Origin: Salegentibacter salegens
GTDB taxonomy: Bacteria > Bacteroidota > Bacteroidia > Flavobacteriales > Flavobacteriaceae
Assembly (NCBI RefSeq): GCF_900142975.1
Contig: NZ_LT670848.1
Location: 2,294,001 to 2,358,000, forward strand
Length of the DNA stretch: 64,000 bases
Direction of reading: 5' to 3'
Below are positions 37,415-46,001 of this stretch, in pieces (the first letter of the stretch is position 1; the number at the start of each line of letters is the position of its first letter). A model generated the notes under the pieces. The model was not told where the DNA came from. It worked only from the letters and a program-made list of their open reading frames with translations, and did no database searches. Made by a program: the position numbers and the translations under genes.

Positions 37415-37493
37415 AGGTTTTCGCAATGAAATAGGCGAAACCTTTACTTTTATTAGAAATCTTTTATTGCGCGAAGTATTTTGATAATACTTC
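37415..37493. promoter_or_regulatory. Two inverted repeats in the divergent region
   Basis: AGGTTTTCGC at 37415-37424 pairs, with one bulged base, with GCGAAACCT at 37435-37443. GAAGTATT at 37473-37480 pairs perfectly with AATACTTC at 37486-37493. They lie between the threonine dehydrogenase and a lipoprotein gene, upstream of both, and may be operator sites. Confidence 0.4.
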
Positions 37494-37583
37494 AACTAAT
37501 GCGGTGAAAATAAAGAAAATTTTATGCTTATTTGGTTCGCAAATACTTCCTTCGGGAATTATTTAAATTGAAAATTTTTAGGT

Positions 37584-37591
37584 TAACTTTG
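37584..37591 (+). promoter_or_regulatory. Possible -7 element of the lipoprotein gene at 37599
   Basis: TAACTTTG matches TAnnTTTG and ends only seven bases before the likely ATG, which would leave almost no leader. No TTG lies at the usual spacing upstream. Confidence 0.4.
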
Positions 37592-37598
37592 TTTGTGT

Positions 37599-38159
37599 AT
37601 GAAAAAACCGGTTTTTATAATAGTTATTTTACTCTTTTGGGCCTGCAAAGAGAAATCTCAAACCGAGGATACTAACGGCCGGCAATTAGATTCTATCACC
37701 TTAAACCAACCCATAGAAACTACAAACGAAGAAGTAATCTTACTGCCTGAGGCAAGAAAGCACGCTATAAACTGGCTTGCTTATATCGCAGCCCAAAATG
37801 AAGTTGACCAGTTAAGAAATTATAATCTACAGCAAACTATAGAAAGTTCCAGTCCAATTTCCCAGGTTATGGAATCACTATCTACCAGCATTCCCGATTC
37901 TTTAAGTTCTAATGCGGTTAGGGCCCGCGCCAACGTTTTAACTACTAAAGCAAAGGTTTTAGAACAACTTTCTCACCGCCGGCAATTAGACGCCAATGCC
38001 ATTACAGAGGTTGCTCGTGAAATCCCTGAAGAATTCAATAATTTTAAAATTCAGCTTAATGAACTTTTCCTTAAAACGCTGGAAGATTTTGAAGAGGAAC
38101 TTGATGAATTTAAAGCCGAAAGAGATACAATTTCTATAGATTCCCTTCCCGAAGCATAA
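37599..38159 (+). CDS. Uncharacterised lipoprotein with helical domain
   Basis: The lipoprotein signal is MKKPVFIIVILLFWAC, with Cys as the lipid-bearing residue. The remaining 170 residues are polar and predicted mainly helical, with a Glu/Asp-rich C-terminus (EDFEEELDEFKAERDT). I recognise no domain. The ATG at 37599 is preferred over a TTG six bases upstream because it gives the usual signal sequence. The gene lies alone, upstream of a small secreted NTF2-like gene with a 67-base gap. Confidence 0.75.
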   Translation: MKKPVFIIVILLFWACKEKSQTEDTNGRQLDSITLNQPIETTNEEVILLPEARKHAINWLAYIAAQNEVDQLRNYNLQQTIESSSPISQVMESLSTSIPDSLSSNAVRARANVLTTKAKVLEQLSHRRQLDANAITEVAREIPEEFNNFKIQLNELFLKTLEDFEEELDEFKAERDTISIDSLPEA

Positions 38160-38226
38160 TTGCAATCGCTATTTTTTCTAAATCTTAATGCTGAAAAATT
38201 GGTATCTTCAATTAAAATTCTTCAAA

Positions 38227-38709
38227 ATGAAAAAATTTATTACACTGCTTTTCTTGATTTTCAGTTTAAATATAACTGCGCAGGAAAAATCTAAAATCGA
38301 TAAGGTTTTAACCGAATGGCACATGGCCGCAGCCGAAGCCAACTTTGAGAAATATTTTAGGTTAATGACCAGAGACGGTGTTTTTATAGGAACAGATGCT
38401 TCTGAAAACTGGCAAAATGATGATTTCCGTGAATTTTCAAAACCTTATTTTGATCGTGGGAATGCCTGGAGTTTCACAAGCTTGGAACGAAATATTTATA
38501 CGCAAAAAAATAGCAAAACCGCCTGGTTTGATGAATTGCTGAATACACAAATGGGAATTTGTCGTGGCTCTGGAGTACTACAAAAAACCGAAGACGGTTG
38601 GAAAATTGCGCATTATGTGCTTTCCATAACTGTCCCCAACGAAAATGTGGAAAAAGTAACACAGTTAAAAAAAGAATACGATCAAAAATTGATAAACCAA
38701 ATTGATTAA
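38227..38709 (+). CDS. Exported SnoaL/NTF2-like protein
   Basis: A signal peptide (MKKFITLLFLIFSLNITAQ) is followed by about 140 residues with the cone-shaped NTF2-like pattern: KVLTEWHMAAAEANFEKYFRLMTRDGVFIGTD, seen here as its WHMAAAEANFEKYF start and the DGVFIGTDASE strand, then WKIAHYVLS near the end. Such domains bind small molecules or act as scaffolds, and function cannot be inferred. An upstream ATG at 38188 would place 13 non-signal residues before the signal, so 38227 is the better start. Confidence 0.75.
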   Translation: MKKFITLLFLIFSLNITAQEKSKIDKVLTEWHMAAAEANFEKYFRLMTRDGVFIGTDASENWQNDDFREFSKPYFDRGNAWSFTSLERNIYTQKNSKTAWFDELLNTQMGICRGSGVLQKTEDGWKIAHYVLSITVPNENVEKVTQLKKEYDQKLINQID

Positions 38710-38846
38710 ACCTTCAATAAAAATCAAACTTTCCTAAGCTTGCTTTTAGGGAAAATGCAATTATTTTTTGGTTTCAAATAATCTTCAGCTAAATATGCTA
38801 CTTTTTAGTACTTTAGCGCGAGAATTCATAATAATTCAAACCACAT

Positions 38847-40916
38847 ATGAAAAAAATAACGAATGTGCTCTTTTTATCGATTTTGGGAGCTGCAAGCATT
38901 ACAAGTTGCCAAAACGACGATAAAGAAAGTAAAGAAAAAGAAGAGGTTCACGGTATTAACCTCGCCTATATGGATACTACCGTTACTCCCCAGGAAGATT
39001 TCTTTAGATATGTAAACGGGAAATGGGTAGATTCTACCGAAATCCCTTCAGACCAGACTACCTGGGGAAGTTTTATGGAATTGCGCGAACGTACCGATGA
39101 GGATGCGATGGCGATTCTAGAAGGTGCTTCTGCCAACGATAGTTTAGACCCGGCAAGCGACCAGGCCAAAGCGGTTTACCTTTACAAAACAATTATGGAT
39201 ACCGTTGCCCGAAATGAAAAAGGTGTGGAACCGGTAAAACCATATTTGGCAAAGGTAGATTCTATCGAGAATAAAGAAGACCTTCAGGAATTCCTTACTG
39301 AAATGCAACAATACGGCGGTGCGGGATTTTTCTCTTTCGGGGTTCGTGCAGATGCTAAAAACAGCAATATGAATGCTGCTTACCTTTATCCTGCAGGATT
39401 GGGTTTACCAGATCGTGATTACTACGTTGCAGATGATTCAGATTCAAAAGAAAAGAGAGAAAAATATGAAGCGCATATCACCAGGATGCTTCAGTATATT
39501 GATTACTCTGAAGAAGAAGCTGCAAATGCTGCAGAGCGTATTCTTGCTTTTGAAACTAACCTGGCAGAACCTCAATTGGATAAGGTTGAGCGTCGTGATG
39601 CCCGTAATACCTATAACCCTAAAACTGTAGCCGAACTTAAAAATATGGTTTCAGCGATAGACTGGGATGCTTATTTTGAAGAAATTGGCGCTACAAATCT
39701 TGATACCATTATTGTTTCTCAACCAAATTATATGGAATCCCTTCAGGATGTTTTTGCTAAAAATTCGGTTAAAGATTGGAAAGATTACTTAAAATGGAGC
39801 ATTTTTAATGATGCAGCCAGCACACTTTCTACAGATATTGAAACTGCAAACTGGGAGTTTTACAGCAAAACTTTACAAGGGGCACAAGAGCAACGTCCAA
39901 GAAAAGAACGCGCTTTACAAACTGTAAACGGTACTTTAGGAGAAGCACTGGGTAAATTATATGTAGACGAACATTTCCCGGCTGAGGCTAAAGAAAAAGC
40001 TCAGGAAATGATTTCCAACCTGGTTAAAGCTTATGAGAATAGAATAAATAATCTTAGCTGGATGAGTGAAGACACCAAAGAAAAAGCTAAGGAAAAATTA
40101 GGCACTACAACTATTAAAGTTGGTTATCCAGATGAGTGGAAAGATTACAGCGATCTTGAAATTGTAAATGTTGAAGATGGCGGATCTTATTTTCAGAATA
40201 TGATGAACTCCAGCAAATGGAGAGTTGCCGATAATATGAGCGATCTTGGCCAGCCGGTAGACAAAACCGAATGGTTTATGCCTCCACAAACTGTTAATGC
40301 TTATTACAACCCAAGCTATAACGAAATTGTATTCCCTGCGGCTATTCTTCAACCTCCATTCTACGATTATAGAGCTGATGCTGCTGTAAATTACGGCGGA
40401 ATTGGCGCGGTAATTGGTCACGAAATCTCGCACGGATTTGATGATAGTGGATCTCGTTTTGATGCTGAAGGAAACCTTAATAACTGGTGGACAGACGAAG
40501 ACCTAAAACAATTTGAAGCACTTGGAAAAGACCTTGCTAACCAATATAGCGACATTGAAGTATTGGATAGCGTTTACATAAACGGTCAATTTACTTTAGG
40601 TGAAAATATTGGTGATCTTGGTGGTGTAAATGCTGCTTACGATGGTCTTCAAATTCATCTTGAAGAACATGGAAACCCGGGTAAAATAGATGGTTATACA
40701 CCAGAACAACGTTTCTTTATGTCCTGGGCAACTGTATGGAGAACAAAAATGCGTGATGAAGCCTTGAAAAACAGAATCAAGACCGATCCTCATTCTCCAG
40801 GTATGTACAGAGCTTATGTACCGCTTCAAAATATCGATGCTTTTTATAGCACTTTTGATATTCAGGAAGGTGATAAAATGTATGTTGCTCCTGAAGATCG
40901 AGTAAAAATCTGGTAA
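38847..40916 (+). CDS. M13-family metallopeptidase (neprilysin-like lipoprotein)
   Basis: The 689-residue zinc endopeptidase carries a lipoprotein signal (SILGAASITSC). The zinc site HEISH is at residues 525-529. The third ligand lies in ENIGDLGG at residue 586, and NAYYNPSYNEIVFPAAILQPPF (the region, from about 490) is the usual substrate-binding block. Length and domain order match M13 peptidases (PepO-like), which cleave small peptides, here probably in the periplasm. A hairpin and two dispersed repeats follow the gene. Confidence 0.94.
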   Translation: MKKITNVLFLSILGAASITSCQNDDKESKEKEEVHGINLAYMDTTVTPQEDFFRYVNGKWVDSTEIPSDQTTWGSFMELRERTDEDAMAILEGASANDSLDPASDQAKAVYLYKTIMDTVARNEKGVEPVKPYLAKVDSIENKEDLQEFLTEMQQYGGAGFFSFGVRADAKNSNMNAAYLYPAGLGLPDRDYYVADDSDSKEKREKYEAHITRMLQYIDYSEEEAANAAERILAFETNLAEPQLDKVERRDARNTYNPKTVAELKNMVSAIDWDAYFEEIGATNLDTIIVSQPNYMESLQDVFAKNSVKDWKDYLKWSIFNDAASTLSTDIETANWEFYSKTLQGAQEQRPRKERALQTVNGTLGEALGKLYVDEHFPAEAKEKAQEMISNLVKAYENRINNLSWMSEDTKEKAKEKLGTTTIKVGYPDEWKDYSDLEIVNVEDGGSYFQNMMNSSKWRVADNMSDLGQPVDKTEWFMPPQTVNAYYNPSYNEIVFPAAILQPPFYDYRADAAVNYGGIGAVIGHEISHGFDDSGSRFDAEGNLNNWWTDEDLKQFEALGKDLANQYSDIEVLDSVYINGQFTLGENIGDLGGVNAAYDGLQIHLEEHGNPGKIDGYTPEQRFFMSWATVWRTKMRDEALKNRIKTDPHSPGMYRAYVPLQNIDAFYSTFDIQEGDKMYVAPEDRVKIW

Positions 40917-40946
40917 AAATTTCTTCGGAAATTTGATAAAGAAATA

Positions 40947-40987
40947 GACCTCAAAGTCCCGATTCATTTTGGGGTTTTGAGGTTTTT
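40947..40987 (+). terminator. Intrinsic terminator of the M13 peptidase gene
   Basis: CCTCAAA and TTTGAGG are outer arms, with GTCCC/GGGGT inner pairing. The structure ends in a T tract. It is 30 bases after the stop codon. Confidence 0.65.
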
Positions 40988-41002
40988 CTTTACCAAAAAG
41001 TA

Positions 41003-41037
41003 GATCTCACAGGTTTTGGAAACCTGTGAGGTCTTTT
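41003..41037. repeat. CTCACAGG hairpin repeat, copy 2
   Basis: CTCACAGGTTT pairs with AAACCTGTGAG around a short loop, and five Ts follow. The stem is the same as at 2164-2199 and 58773-58803. As there, a CGTCA/TGACG element lies within 20 bases. Confidence 0.75.
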
Positions 41038-41046
41038 TGTTTTATT

Positions 41047-41124
41047 GTCATCCTGAATTTATTTCAGGATCTAAGATATTGATATTCAAATCAAGTTAGA
41101 AGCTGAAACAAGTTCAGCTTGACG
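41047..41124. repeat. Composite palindromic repeat, CGTCA...TGACG family, copy 2
   Basis: The left arm GTCATCCTGAATTT...AGGATC (41047-41071) folds on itself. The right arm (41098-41124) reads GAAGCTGAAACAAGTTC and ends GCTTGACG. The two arms are in opposite orientation and differ by matched changes (ATCC/GGAT on one side, AAGC/GCTT on the other), so each keeps its own hairpin. Confidence 0.75.
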
Positions 41125-41205
41125 AATTTAGAACTTTTCAGATAGTTTTTCTGACCACTAGCAACTGAAACAATGCGGTTGGAATAAAGTTTAGGATGAA
41201 AAATT

Positions 41206-41568
41206 TCACTCGAAATGTAAAAAAGCGTCTTCGAGATGCTCTACCTGTATTCCTGCTTTATTTTTTATGATCGCAACAATATCAAATCTTACTTCCAGGT
41301 CCAACTGATTATCATTTAAAAAGAAATCGGCAGCCTTTACAAGCTGCCGAATTTGTTTAGGCTTTACAAAACTTTGTGGGTCCCCAAAATCGGGTGTGCT
41401 TCTTGTTTTAACTTCTACTACTACCAAAGTGTTATGTTTCCGGGCTAAAATGTCTATTTCCGCTTTGTTATAAACATAATTTTTAGCCAGAATTTCATAA
41501 TCTTGTTTTAAAAGGTATTCTAAAGCGAGGCGTTCACCCAATTCCCCTAAAGCATTATGCTGAGCCAT
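41206..41568 (-). CDS. YraN/UPF0102-family putative endonuclease-fold protein
   Basis: The 120-residue protein has the PD-(D/E)xK-like core of the UPF0102 family: GELGERLALEYL at the N-terminus, AEIDILARKHNTLVVVEVKTR with the Asp and Glu-x-Lys, and the later hydrophobic strand RFDIVAI. The family is widespread and its function is unproven, though a nuclease in DNA transformation or Holliday-junction processing has been suggested. The gene is single, with its 3' end beside the palindromic repeats. Confidence 0.88.
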   Translation of the reverse strand: MAQHNALGELGERLALEYLLKQDYEILAKNYVYNKAEIDILARKHNTLVVVEVKTRSTPDFGDPQSFVKPKQIRQLVKAADFFLNDNQLDLEVRFDIVAIIKNKAGIQVEHLEDAFLHFE

Positions 41569-41626
41569 AAGTGAAATTAGGATTTATTCCAGATTTTTAT
41601 ACAGAGGGATTTCCTGTAAAACACAG

Positions 41627-42196
41627 CTAATTCACCAACATGATGCTGGTTACCTTTAAATCTAAGCGTTCAATTTCTTCTTCACTCGCTTCAATAATTC
41701 GGTCTCCATAAAATTTATCTGAAACTTCGCCATCCGGAGCCAGAAACACTCGAAGTTTAGATTTTTCAAACTTACCATCATTCCACATCACAGCACCGCC
41801 ATAATCCCATCCAAATCCGTAGAACGAAATTTCCTTTTCATTTAATTTATACAAAGCTTCATAAGTAGTTCCAATTTCAATGCCTTCAGCAGATTTCCAT
41901 TTTCCATTTTCTGAAAATCGGATATCATAGATTTCCTCGCGCTCTTCACTCTTCCAGGTAATATGTAGTTCATCTGGAGTATCGGGATACATTATGGTAT
42001 AGGCTCTTTCTACAGTACCCTCCTCAAACATACCGGTGTCTTCCTGAATATTTGCTTCAGGGTAGGTTTCAGCTAACTCTTCTGTATCATAATTTGTAAG
42101 GTTTTCAACCACAAATCTATCTTTAGACATTTTGCTATTAGAACTTCCACAGGCTGCAAGACTAAGTACAATAATTATTAAGCTTAATTTTTTCAT
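41627..42196 (-). CDS. Uncharacterised lipoprotein
   Basis: The signal MKKLSLIIIVLSLAACGSS has a clear lipobox. The 170-residue mature part contains Glu/Asp-rich segments and beta-strand-like stretches, for example YEALYKLNEKEISFYGFGWDYGG. I recognise no family. It lies on the minus strand between yraN and the divergent metG. A periplasmic or outer-membrane location is inferred from the signal only. Confidence 0.75.
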   Translation of the reverse strand: MKKLSLIIIVLSLAACGSSNSKMSKDRFVVENLTNYDTEELAETYPEANIQEDTGMFEEGTVERAYTIMYPDTPDELHITWKSEEREEIYDIRFSENGKWKSAEGIEIGTTYEALYKLNEKEISFYGFGWDYGGAVMWNDGKFEKSKLRVFLAPDGEVSDKFYGDRIIEASEEEIERLDLKVTSIMLVN

Positions 42197-42321
42197 TGGT
42201 TAATTTTTATTGATTTAAAACTTTTGGTATTCGAATTAAATTTAAAGGCTAAATTGAGGAACATTTCCTACAGACGCCTTCTGTTTTACAAGAATTTAAC
42301 GCGTATTTTTAAGGAGTTGCT

Positions 42322-42329
42322 TACCTTTG
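42322..42329 (+). promoter_or_regulatory. Possible -7 element of metG
   Basis: TACCTTTG matches TAnnTTTG and lies 24 bases before the metG ATG. No TTG was found at 17-23 bases upstream. Confidence 0.45.
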
Positions 42330-42353
42330 CGCCCTCAATAAATTTTAAGATAA

Positions 42354-44441
42354 ATGAATAATACTCCACAGCGATACACTATTACCGCAGCATTACCATA
42401 CACCAACGGCCCCATACATATTGGCCATCTTGCCGGTGTTTATGTTCCAGCCGATATTTATGCCCGTTATTTACGAATGCAGGGCAATGATGTGGCTTTT
42501 GTTTGCGGAAGTGATGAGCACGGAGTGCCTATTACCATAAAAGCAAAGAAAGAAGGCGTTACGCCGCAGGATATCGTAGATAAATACGACGGAATTATCA
42601 GAAAATCTTTCGAAGATTTTGGCGTTTCTTTTAATAATTACTCAAGAACTTCAGCCAAAGTACATCACGACACCGCTTCGGCATTTTTCAAAAAGATGTA
42701 TGAAGATGGGAAGTTTATTGAAGAGACTACGCAACAACTTTACGACGAAAAAGCAGGACAATTCCTGGCCGATAGGTTTGTAACCGGAACCTGCCCAAAA
42801 TGCGGAAACGAAGAGGCCTATGGTGACCAGTGTGAAAGCTGCGGAACTTCGCTAAACGCAACAGATCTTATTAATCCAAAATCGGCGATTACCGGCGAAG
42901 TACCCACTTTAAAAGAAACCCGCCACTGGTTTTTACCACTAGACCAATACCAGCAATGGCTGGATGAGTGGATCGTAAAAGGCCACGCCCACGACTGGAA
43001 AAGCAATGTACACGGGCAGGTAAAATCCTGGTTAAATGATGGTTTGCGCGCAAGAGCCGTAACCCGCGATTTAGACTGGGGAATTCCTGTTCCTGTTGAA
43101 GGTGGCGATGGCAAAGTGCTTTACGTTTGGTTTGATGCACCAATTGGTTACATTTCTTCTACTAAAGAATGGGCCGAGCGCGAAGGCAAAGACTGGGAGC
43201 CATACTGGAAAGATGAAAACACCAAGCTGGTACACTTTATAGGAAAAGACAATATTGTATTTCATTGTATTATTTTCCCCGTGATGCTTAAAGCGCACGG
43301 TGAATATATTCTCCCAGAGAATGTTCCGGCAAACGAATTTCTCAATTTGGAAGGCAGAAAACTTTCTACCTCCAAAAACTGGGCAGTTTGGTTACACGAA
43401 TATCTTGAGGAATTTCCAAATCAGCAGGATGTTTTGCGTTATGTATTAACCGCAAATGCACCTGAAGCGAAAGACAACGATTTTACCTGGAAAGATTTCC
43501 AGGCCAGGAATAATAACGAGTTAGTGGCCGTTTTCGGAAACTTTATCAACCGTGTAGTTGTACTTACCAATAAATATTACTCCGGAATTGTTCCAGAACC
43601 GAATGATTATTCTGAAGTTGACGAGCAAACCATTGTTGAACTTAAAGCTTATCCCGCGGTTATTGCAAGTTCTATTGAAAAATACCGTTTCCGCGAAGCA
43701 CAGGGCGAATTGATGAATTTGGCTCGTTTAGGAAACAAATATTTAGCAGATGAAGAACCCTGGAAACTTATAAAAACTGATGAGGAAAGGGTGAAAACCA
43801 TAATGTATGTGGCTTTACAAATCGCTTCGGCTTTGGCAACCTTAACCGAACCGTTTTTGCCCTTTTCTTCAGCAAAACTTCAAAAAATGCTGAATTTTAC
43901 CGATGCTGAAAACAAACTTTCTGGGGAAGAGTATTCGCAATGGAATAAAATCGCAACCCGAGATTCTTTACTTCCGGGAGGCCATCAAATAGGCAAAGCC
44001 GAATTGCTTTTCAGCAAGATTGAAGATGAGCAAATTCAGCAGCAATTAGAGAAACTGGAAGCTACTAAAACAGCCAATGCTGCCGAGGATAAAGCAGTAG
44101 AACCACAAAAGGAAACCGCTACTTTTGAAGATTTCACCAAAATGGATTTACGCGTGGGAACTATTATTGAAGCCCACAAGATGCCCAAAACGAAAAAATT
44201 AATGGTGATCAAAGTAGATACCGGTTTAGATAAAAGAACTGTAGTTTCGGGCATTGCAGAGCATTACAAAGCCGAAGAAATTATTGGTAAAAAAGTTACT
44301 GTTTTAGCCAATTTAGCCCCACGAAAACTGCGCGGTGTAGAAAGCGAGGGAATGATCTTAATGACAGAGAATTCAGCTGGAAAACTGGTTTTTGTAAATC
44401 CAGATGAAGATGGTGTAGAACCCGGGACTACGATAAATTAG
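42354..44441 (+). CDS. metG: Methionyl-tRNA synthetase with C-terminal tRNA-binding domain
   Basis: The 695-residue class I synthetase charges tRNA-Met. The HIGH motif is [11 protein letters not shown] near residue 23. The zinc knuckle has [18 protein letters not shown], a four-Cys site. The KMSKS equivalent reads [10 protein letters not shown], a usual variant. The C-terminal 110 residues form the separate tRNA_bind/EMAP-II domain ([19 protein letters not shown]), which is often fused in this group. Length is normal for the long form. Two repeats and a frameshifted gene follow. Confidence 0.96.
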   Translation: MNNTPQRYTITAALPYTNGPIHIGHLAGVYVPADIYARYLRMQGNDVAFVCGSDEHGVPITIKAKKEGVTPQDIVDKYDGIIRKSFEDFGVSFNNYSRTSAKVHHDTASAFFKKMYEDGKFIEETTQQLYDEKAGQFLADRFVTGTCPKCGNEEAYGDQCESCGTSLNATDLINPKSAITGEVPTLKETRHWFLPLDQYQQWLDEWIVKGHAHDWKSNVHGQVKSWLNDGLRARAVTRDLDWGIPVPVEGGDGKVLYVWFDAPIGYISSTKEWAEREGKDWEPYWKDENTKLVHFIGKDNIVFHCIIFPVMLKAHGEYILPENVPANEFLNLEGRKLSTSKNWAVWLHEYLEEFPNQQDVLRYVLTANAPEAKDNDFTWKDFQARNNNELVAVFGNFINRVVVLTNKYYSGIVPEPNDYSEVDEQTIVELKAYPAVIASSIEKYRFREAQGELMNLARLGNKYLADEEPWKLIKTDEERVKTIMYVALQIASALATLTEPFLPFSSAKLQKMLNFTDAENKLSGEEYSQWNKIATRDSLLPGGHQIGKAELLFSKIEDEQIQQQLEKLEATKTANAAEDKAVEPQKETATFEDFTKMDLRVGTIIEAHKMPKTKKLMVIKVDTGLDKRTVVSGIAEHYKAEEIIGKKVTVLANLAPRKLRGVESEGMILMTENSAGKLVFVNPDEDGVEPGTTIN

Positions 44442-44447
44442 ATCTCG

Positions 44448-44525
44448 TTCTCAACTGCGCTCTAACTGACATAAAATTCCAGGGTTTCAAAACCTGAATG
44501 TCACCCCGAGCGCAGTCGAGGGGTA
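44448..44525. repeat. GAGCGCAGTCGAGGGG palindromic repeat, left copy
   Basis: The left part TTCTCAACTGCGCTCTAAC and the right part GAGCGCAGTCGAGGGG are inverted copies of each other with a spacer that itself contains CCAGGGTTT/AAACCTG. A second copy, in the same orientation, lies at 44866-44924. The two bracket the broken GIY-YIG gene. Confidence 0.7.
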
Positions 44526-44549
44526 TATTGAAAAACTATAAGTCTCAGT

Positions 44550-44865
44550 ATGAAAGCTTATTACATTTATATCGTTGAATGTTCAGATGGTCTCTTATAT
44601 TGGGTTTACCAATAATATTTCCAGAAGGCTGGAAGAACATAATTCTGATCTTAATTCGAATAGTTTTACGTTTAAAAGAAGACCTGTAATTTTAAAATTT
44701 TACCAGGAATTTAATGATGTGAATCAGGCAATTTATTTTGAAAAGAAAATCAAGAAATGGAATGCAAAGAAAAAGTTAGCTTTAATAAATGGCGATTATG
44801 AACTCTTGCAAATCTTAGCGGAATGTCGAAATGCAACTCATTCTAAATATAAGCCAGAAGATTAG
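44550..44865 (+). pseudogene. GIY-YIG nuclease-like gene broken by a two-base deletion
   Basis: An ATG at 44550 opens a frame reading MKAYYIYIVECSDGLLY and then ending soon at TAA. The other frame gives YIGFTNNISRRLEEHNSD and continues to 44865. Joined, they match the small GIY-YIG family: Y-I-Y, then the Y-I-G part with the following Arg and the His. The shift sits in TTATATTGGG (44595-44604). An expected TTATATATTGGG is two bases longer, so loss of one TA is the simplest explanation and would make 106 codons. The 96-residue frame beginning at 44575 would lack the N-terminal half of the active site. A sequencing error is possible. Confidence 0.82.
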
Positions 44866-44924
44866 TTCTCGACTGCGCTCGAACTGACAAACTCCAATGT
44901 TTCCCCGAGCGCAGTCGAGGGGTA
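44866..44924. repeat. GAGCGCAGTCGAGGGG palindromic repeat, right copy
   Basis: TTCTCGACTGCGCTCGAAC and GAGCGCAGTCGAGGGG form the inverted arms around a short spacer. The repeat begins at the base right after the stop codon of the GIY-YIG frame. It matches the left copy at 44448-44525. Confidence 0.75.
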
Positions 44925-44946
44925 CTTGCATTACTAATTTTATTAA

Positions 44947-45849
44947 ATGCTAAAAATCGCCTATCATCCCATCTATAAACATCCGCTGCCCGAAGGTCAT
45001 CGTTTCCCGATGGAAAAATATGAATTGCTTCCCAGGCAGTTACTTCACGAAGGGACTTGTAGTGAAGATAATTTTTTTGAACCCGAATTTCCAGAGGAAA
45101 AATACATTCTCAATGTTCACGACGCCGATTATTTTGAACGTTTAGGCAATCTAAACCTTAGTAAAAAAGAAATTAGAAAAAGTGGATTTCCACTTTCTGA
45201 AGCTTTAGTAAAACGGGAAATGATCATTGCCGATGGTACGATGAAAGGCGTACATTATTCCATAGAAAATGGAATTTCATTTAATATTGCCGGTGGCACT
45301 CATCACGCTTATTCCAACCGTGCAGAAGCCTTTTGTTTGCTTAACGACCAGGCGATTGCCGCAAGGTATCTTCAGCAGAAAAAGTTAGCGGAAAAAATTC
45401 TCATTGTAGATCTGGACGTTCACCAGGGCAATGGCACTGCTGAGATTTTTCAGGACGATCCTTCAGTTTTCACCTTTTCTATGCACGGAAAAGGGAATTA
45501 CCCTTTCAAAAAAGAAAAATCAGATCTCGATATTGAAGTCCCTGATGGTAGTGGCGACGACCACTATTTAAAACTGTTAAAAGAAACTTTACCTGGTTTA
45601 ATCGAAAAACAAAAACCCGATTTCATCTTTTACCTATGCGGTGTAGATATTTTAGAAACTGATAAACTGGGCCGACTTTCCTGCACGGTAAATGGCTGTA
45701 AAGAAAGAGACAGGTTCGTTTTGCAAACCTGCCACGATCTAAACATTCCCGTGCAATGCAGTATGGGCGGCGGATATTCTAAAGAAATAAGGGTGATTAT
45801 TGAAGCCCACGCTAATACTTACAGGTTAGCAAAGGAAATTTATTTCTGA
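44947..45849 (+). CDS. Histone-deacetylase-superfamily hydrolase
   Basis: The 300-residue protein has the arginase/deacetylase fold signatures of bacterial AcuC/HDAC-like enzymes. The active-site His pair is GGTHHAYSNRAEAFC. The zinc ligands lie in LIVDLDVHQGNGTAEIF, with a third near CGVDILETDKLGRL. Such enzymes remove acetyl or related groups from proteins, polyamines or small molecules. Which substrate is used here is unknown. The gene lies just after the repeat-flanked GIY-YIG remnant, with no apparent operon partner. Confidence 0.88.
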   Translation: MLKIAYHPIYKHPLPEGHRFPMEKYELLPRQLLHEGTCSEDNFFEPEFPEEKYILNVHDADYFERLGNLNLSKKEIRKSGFPLSEALVKREMIIADGTMKGVHYSIENGISFNIAGGTHHAYSNRAEAFCLLNDQAIAARYLQQKKLAEKILIVDLDVHQGNGTAEIFQDDPSVFTFSMHGKGNYPFKKEKSDLDIEVPDGSGDDHYLKLLKETLPGLIEKQKPDFIFYLCGVDILETDKLGRLSCTVNGCKERDRFVLQTCHDLNIPVQCSMGGGYSKEIRVIIEAHANTYRLAKEIYF

Positions 45850-46001
45850 TCTATTCCCATTTAGCATTTAATCTATTTTATCGAGTGAAAATTTTCCCTT
45901 CTAAAAAGCACAGACTTATGCGGAAAAACATTTCAGGAACATTAACTTTAAATCCGGCTATTTAAAATTGTCAACAATATTCAAAACGAAAAATTAATTT
46001 T

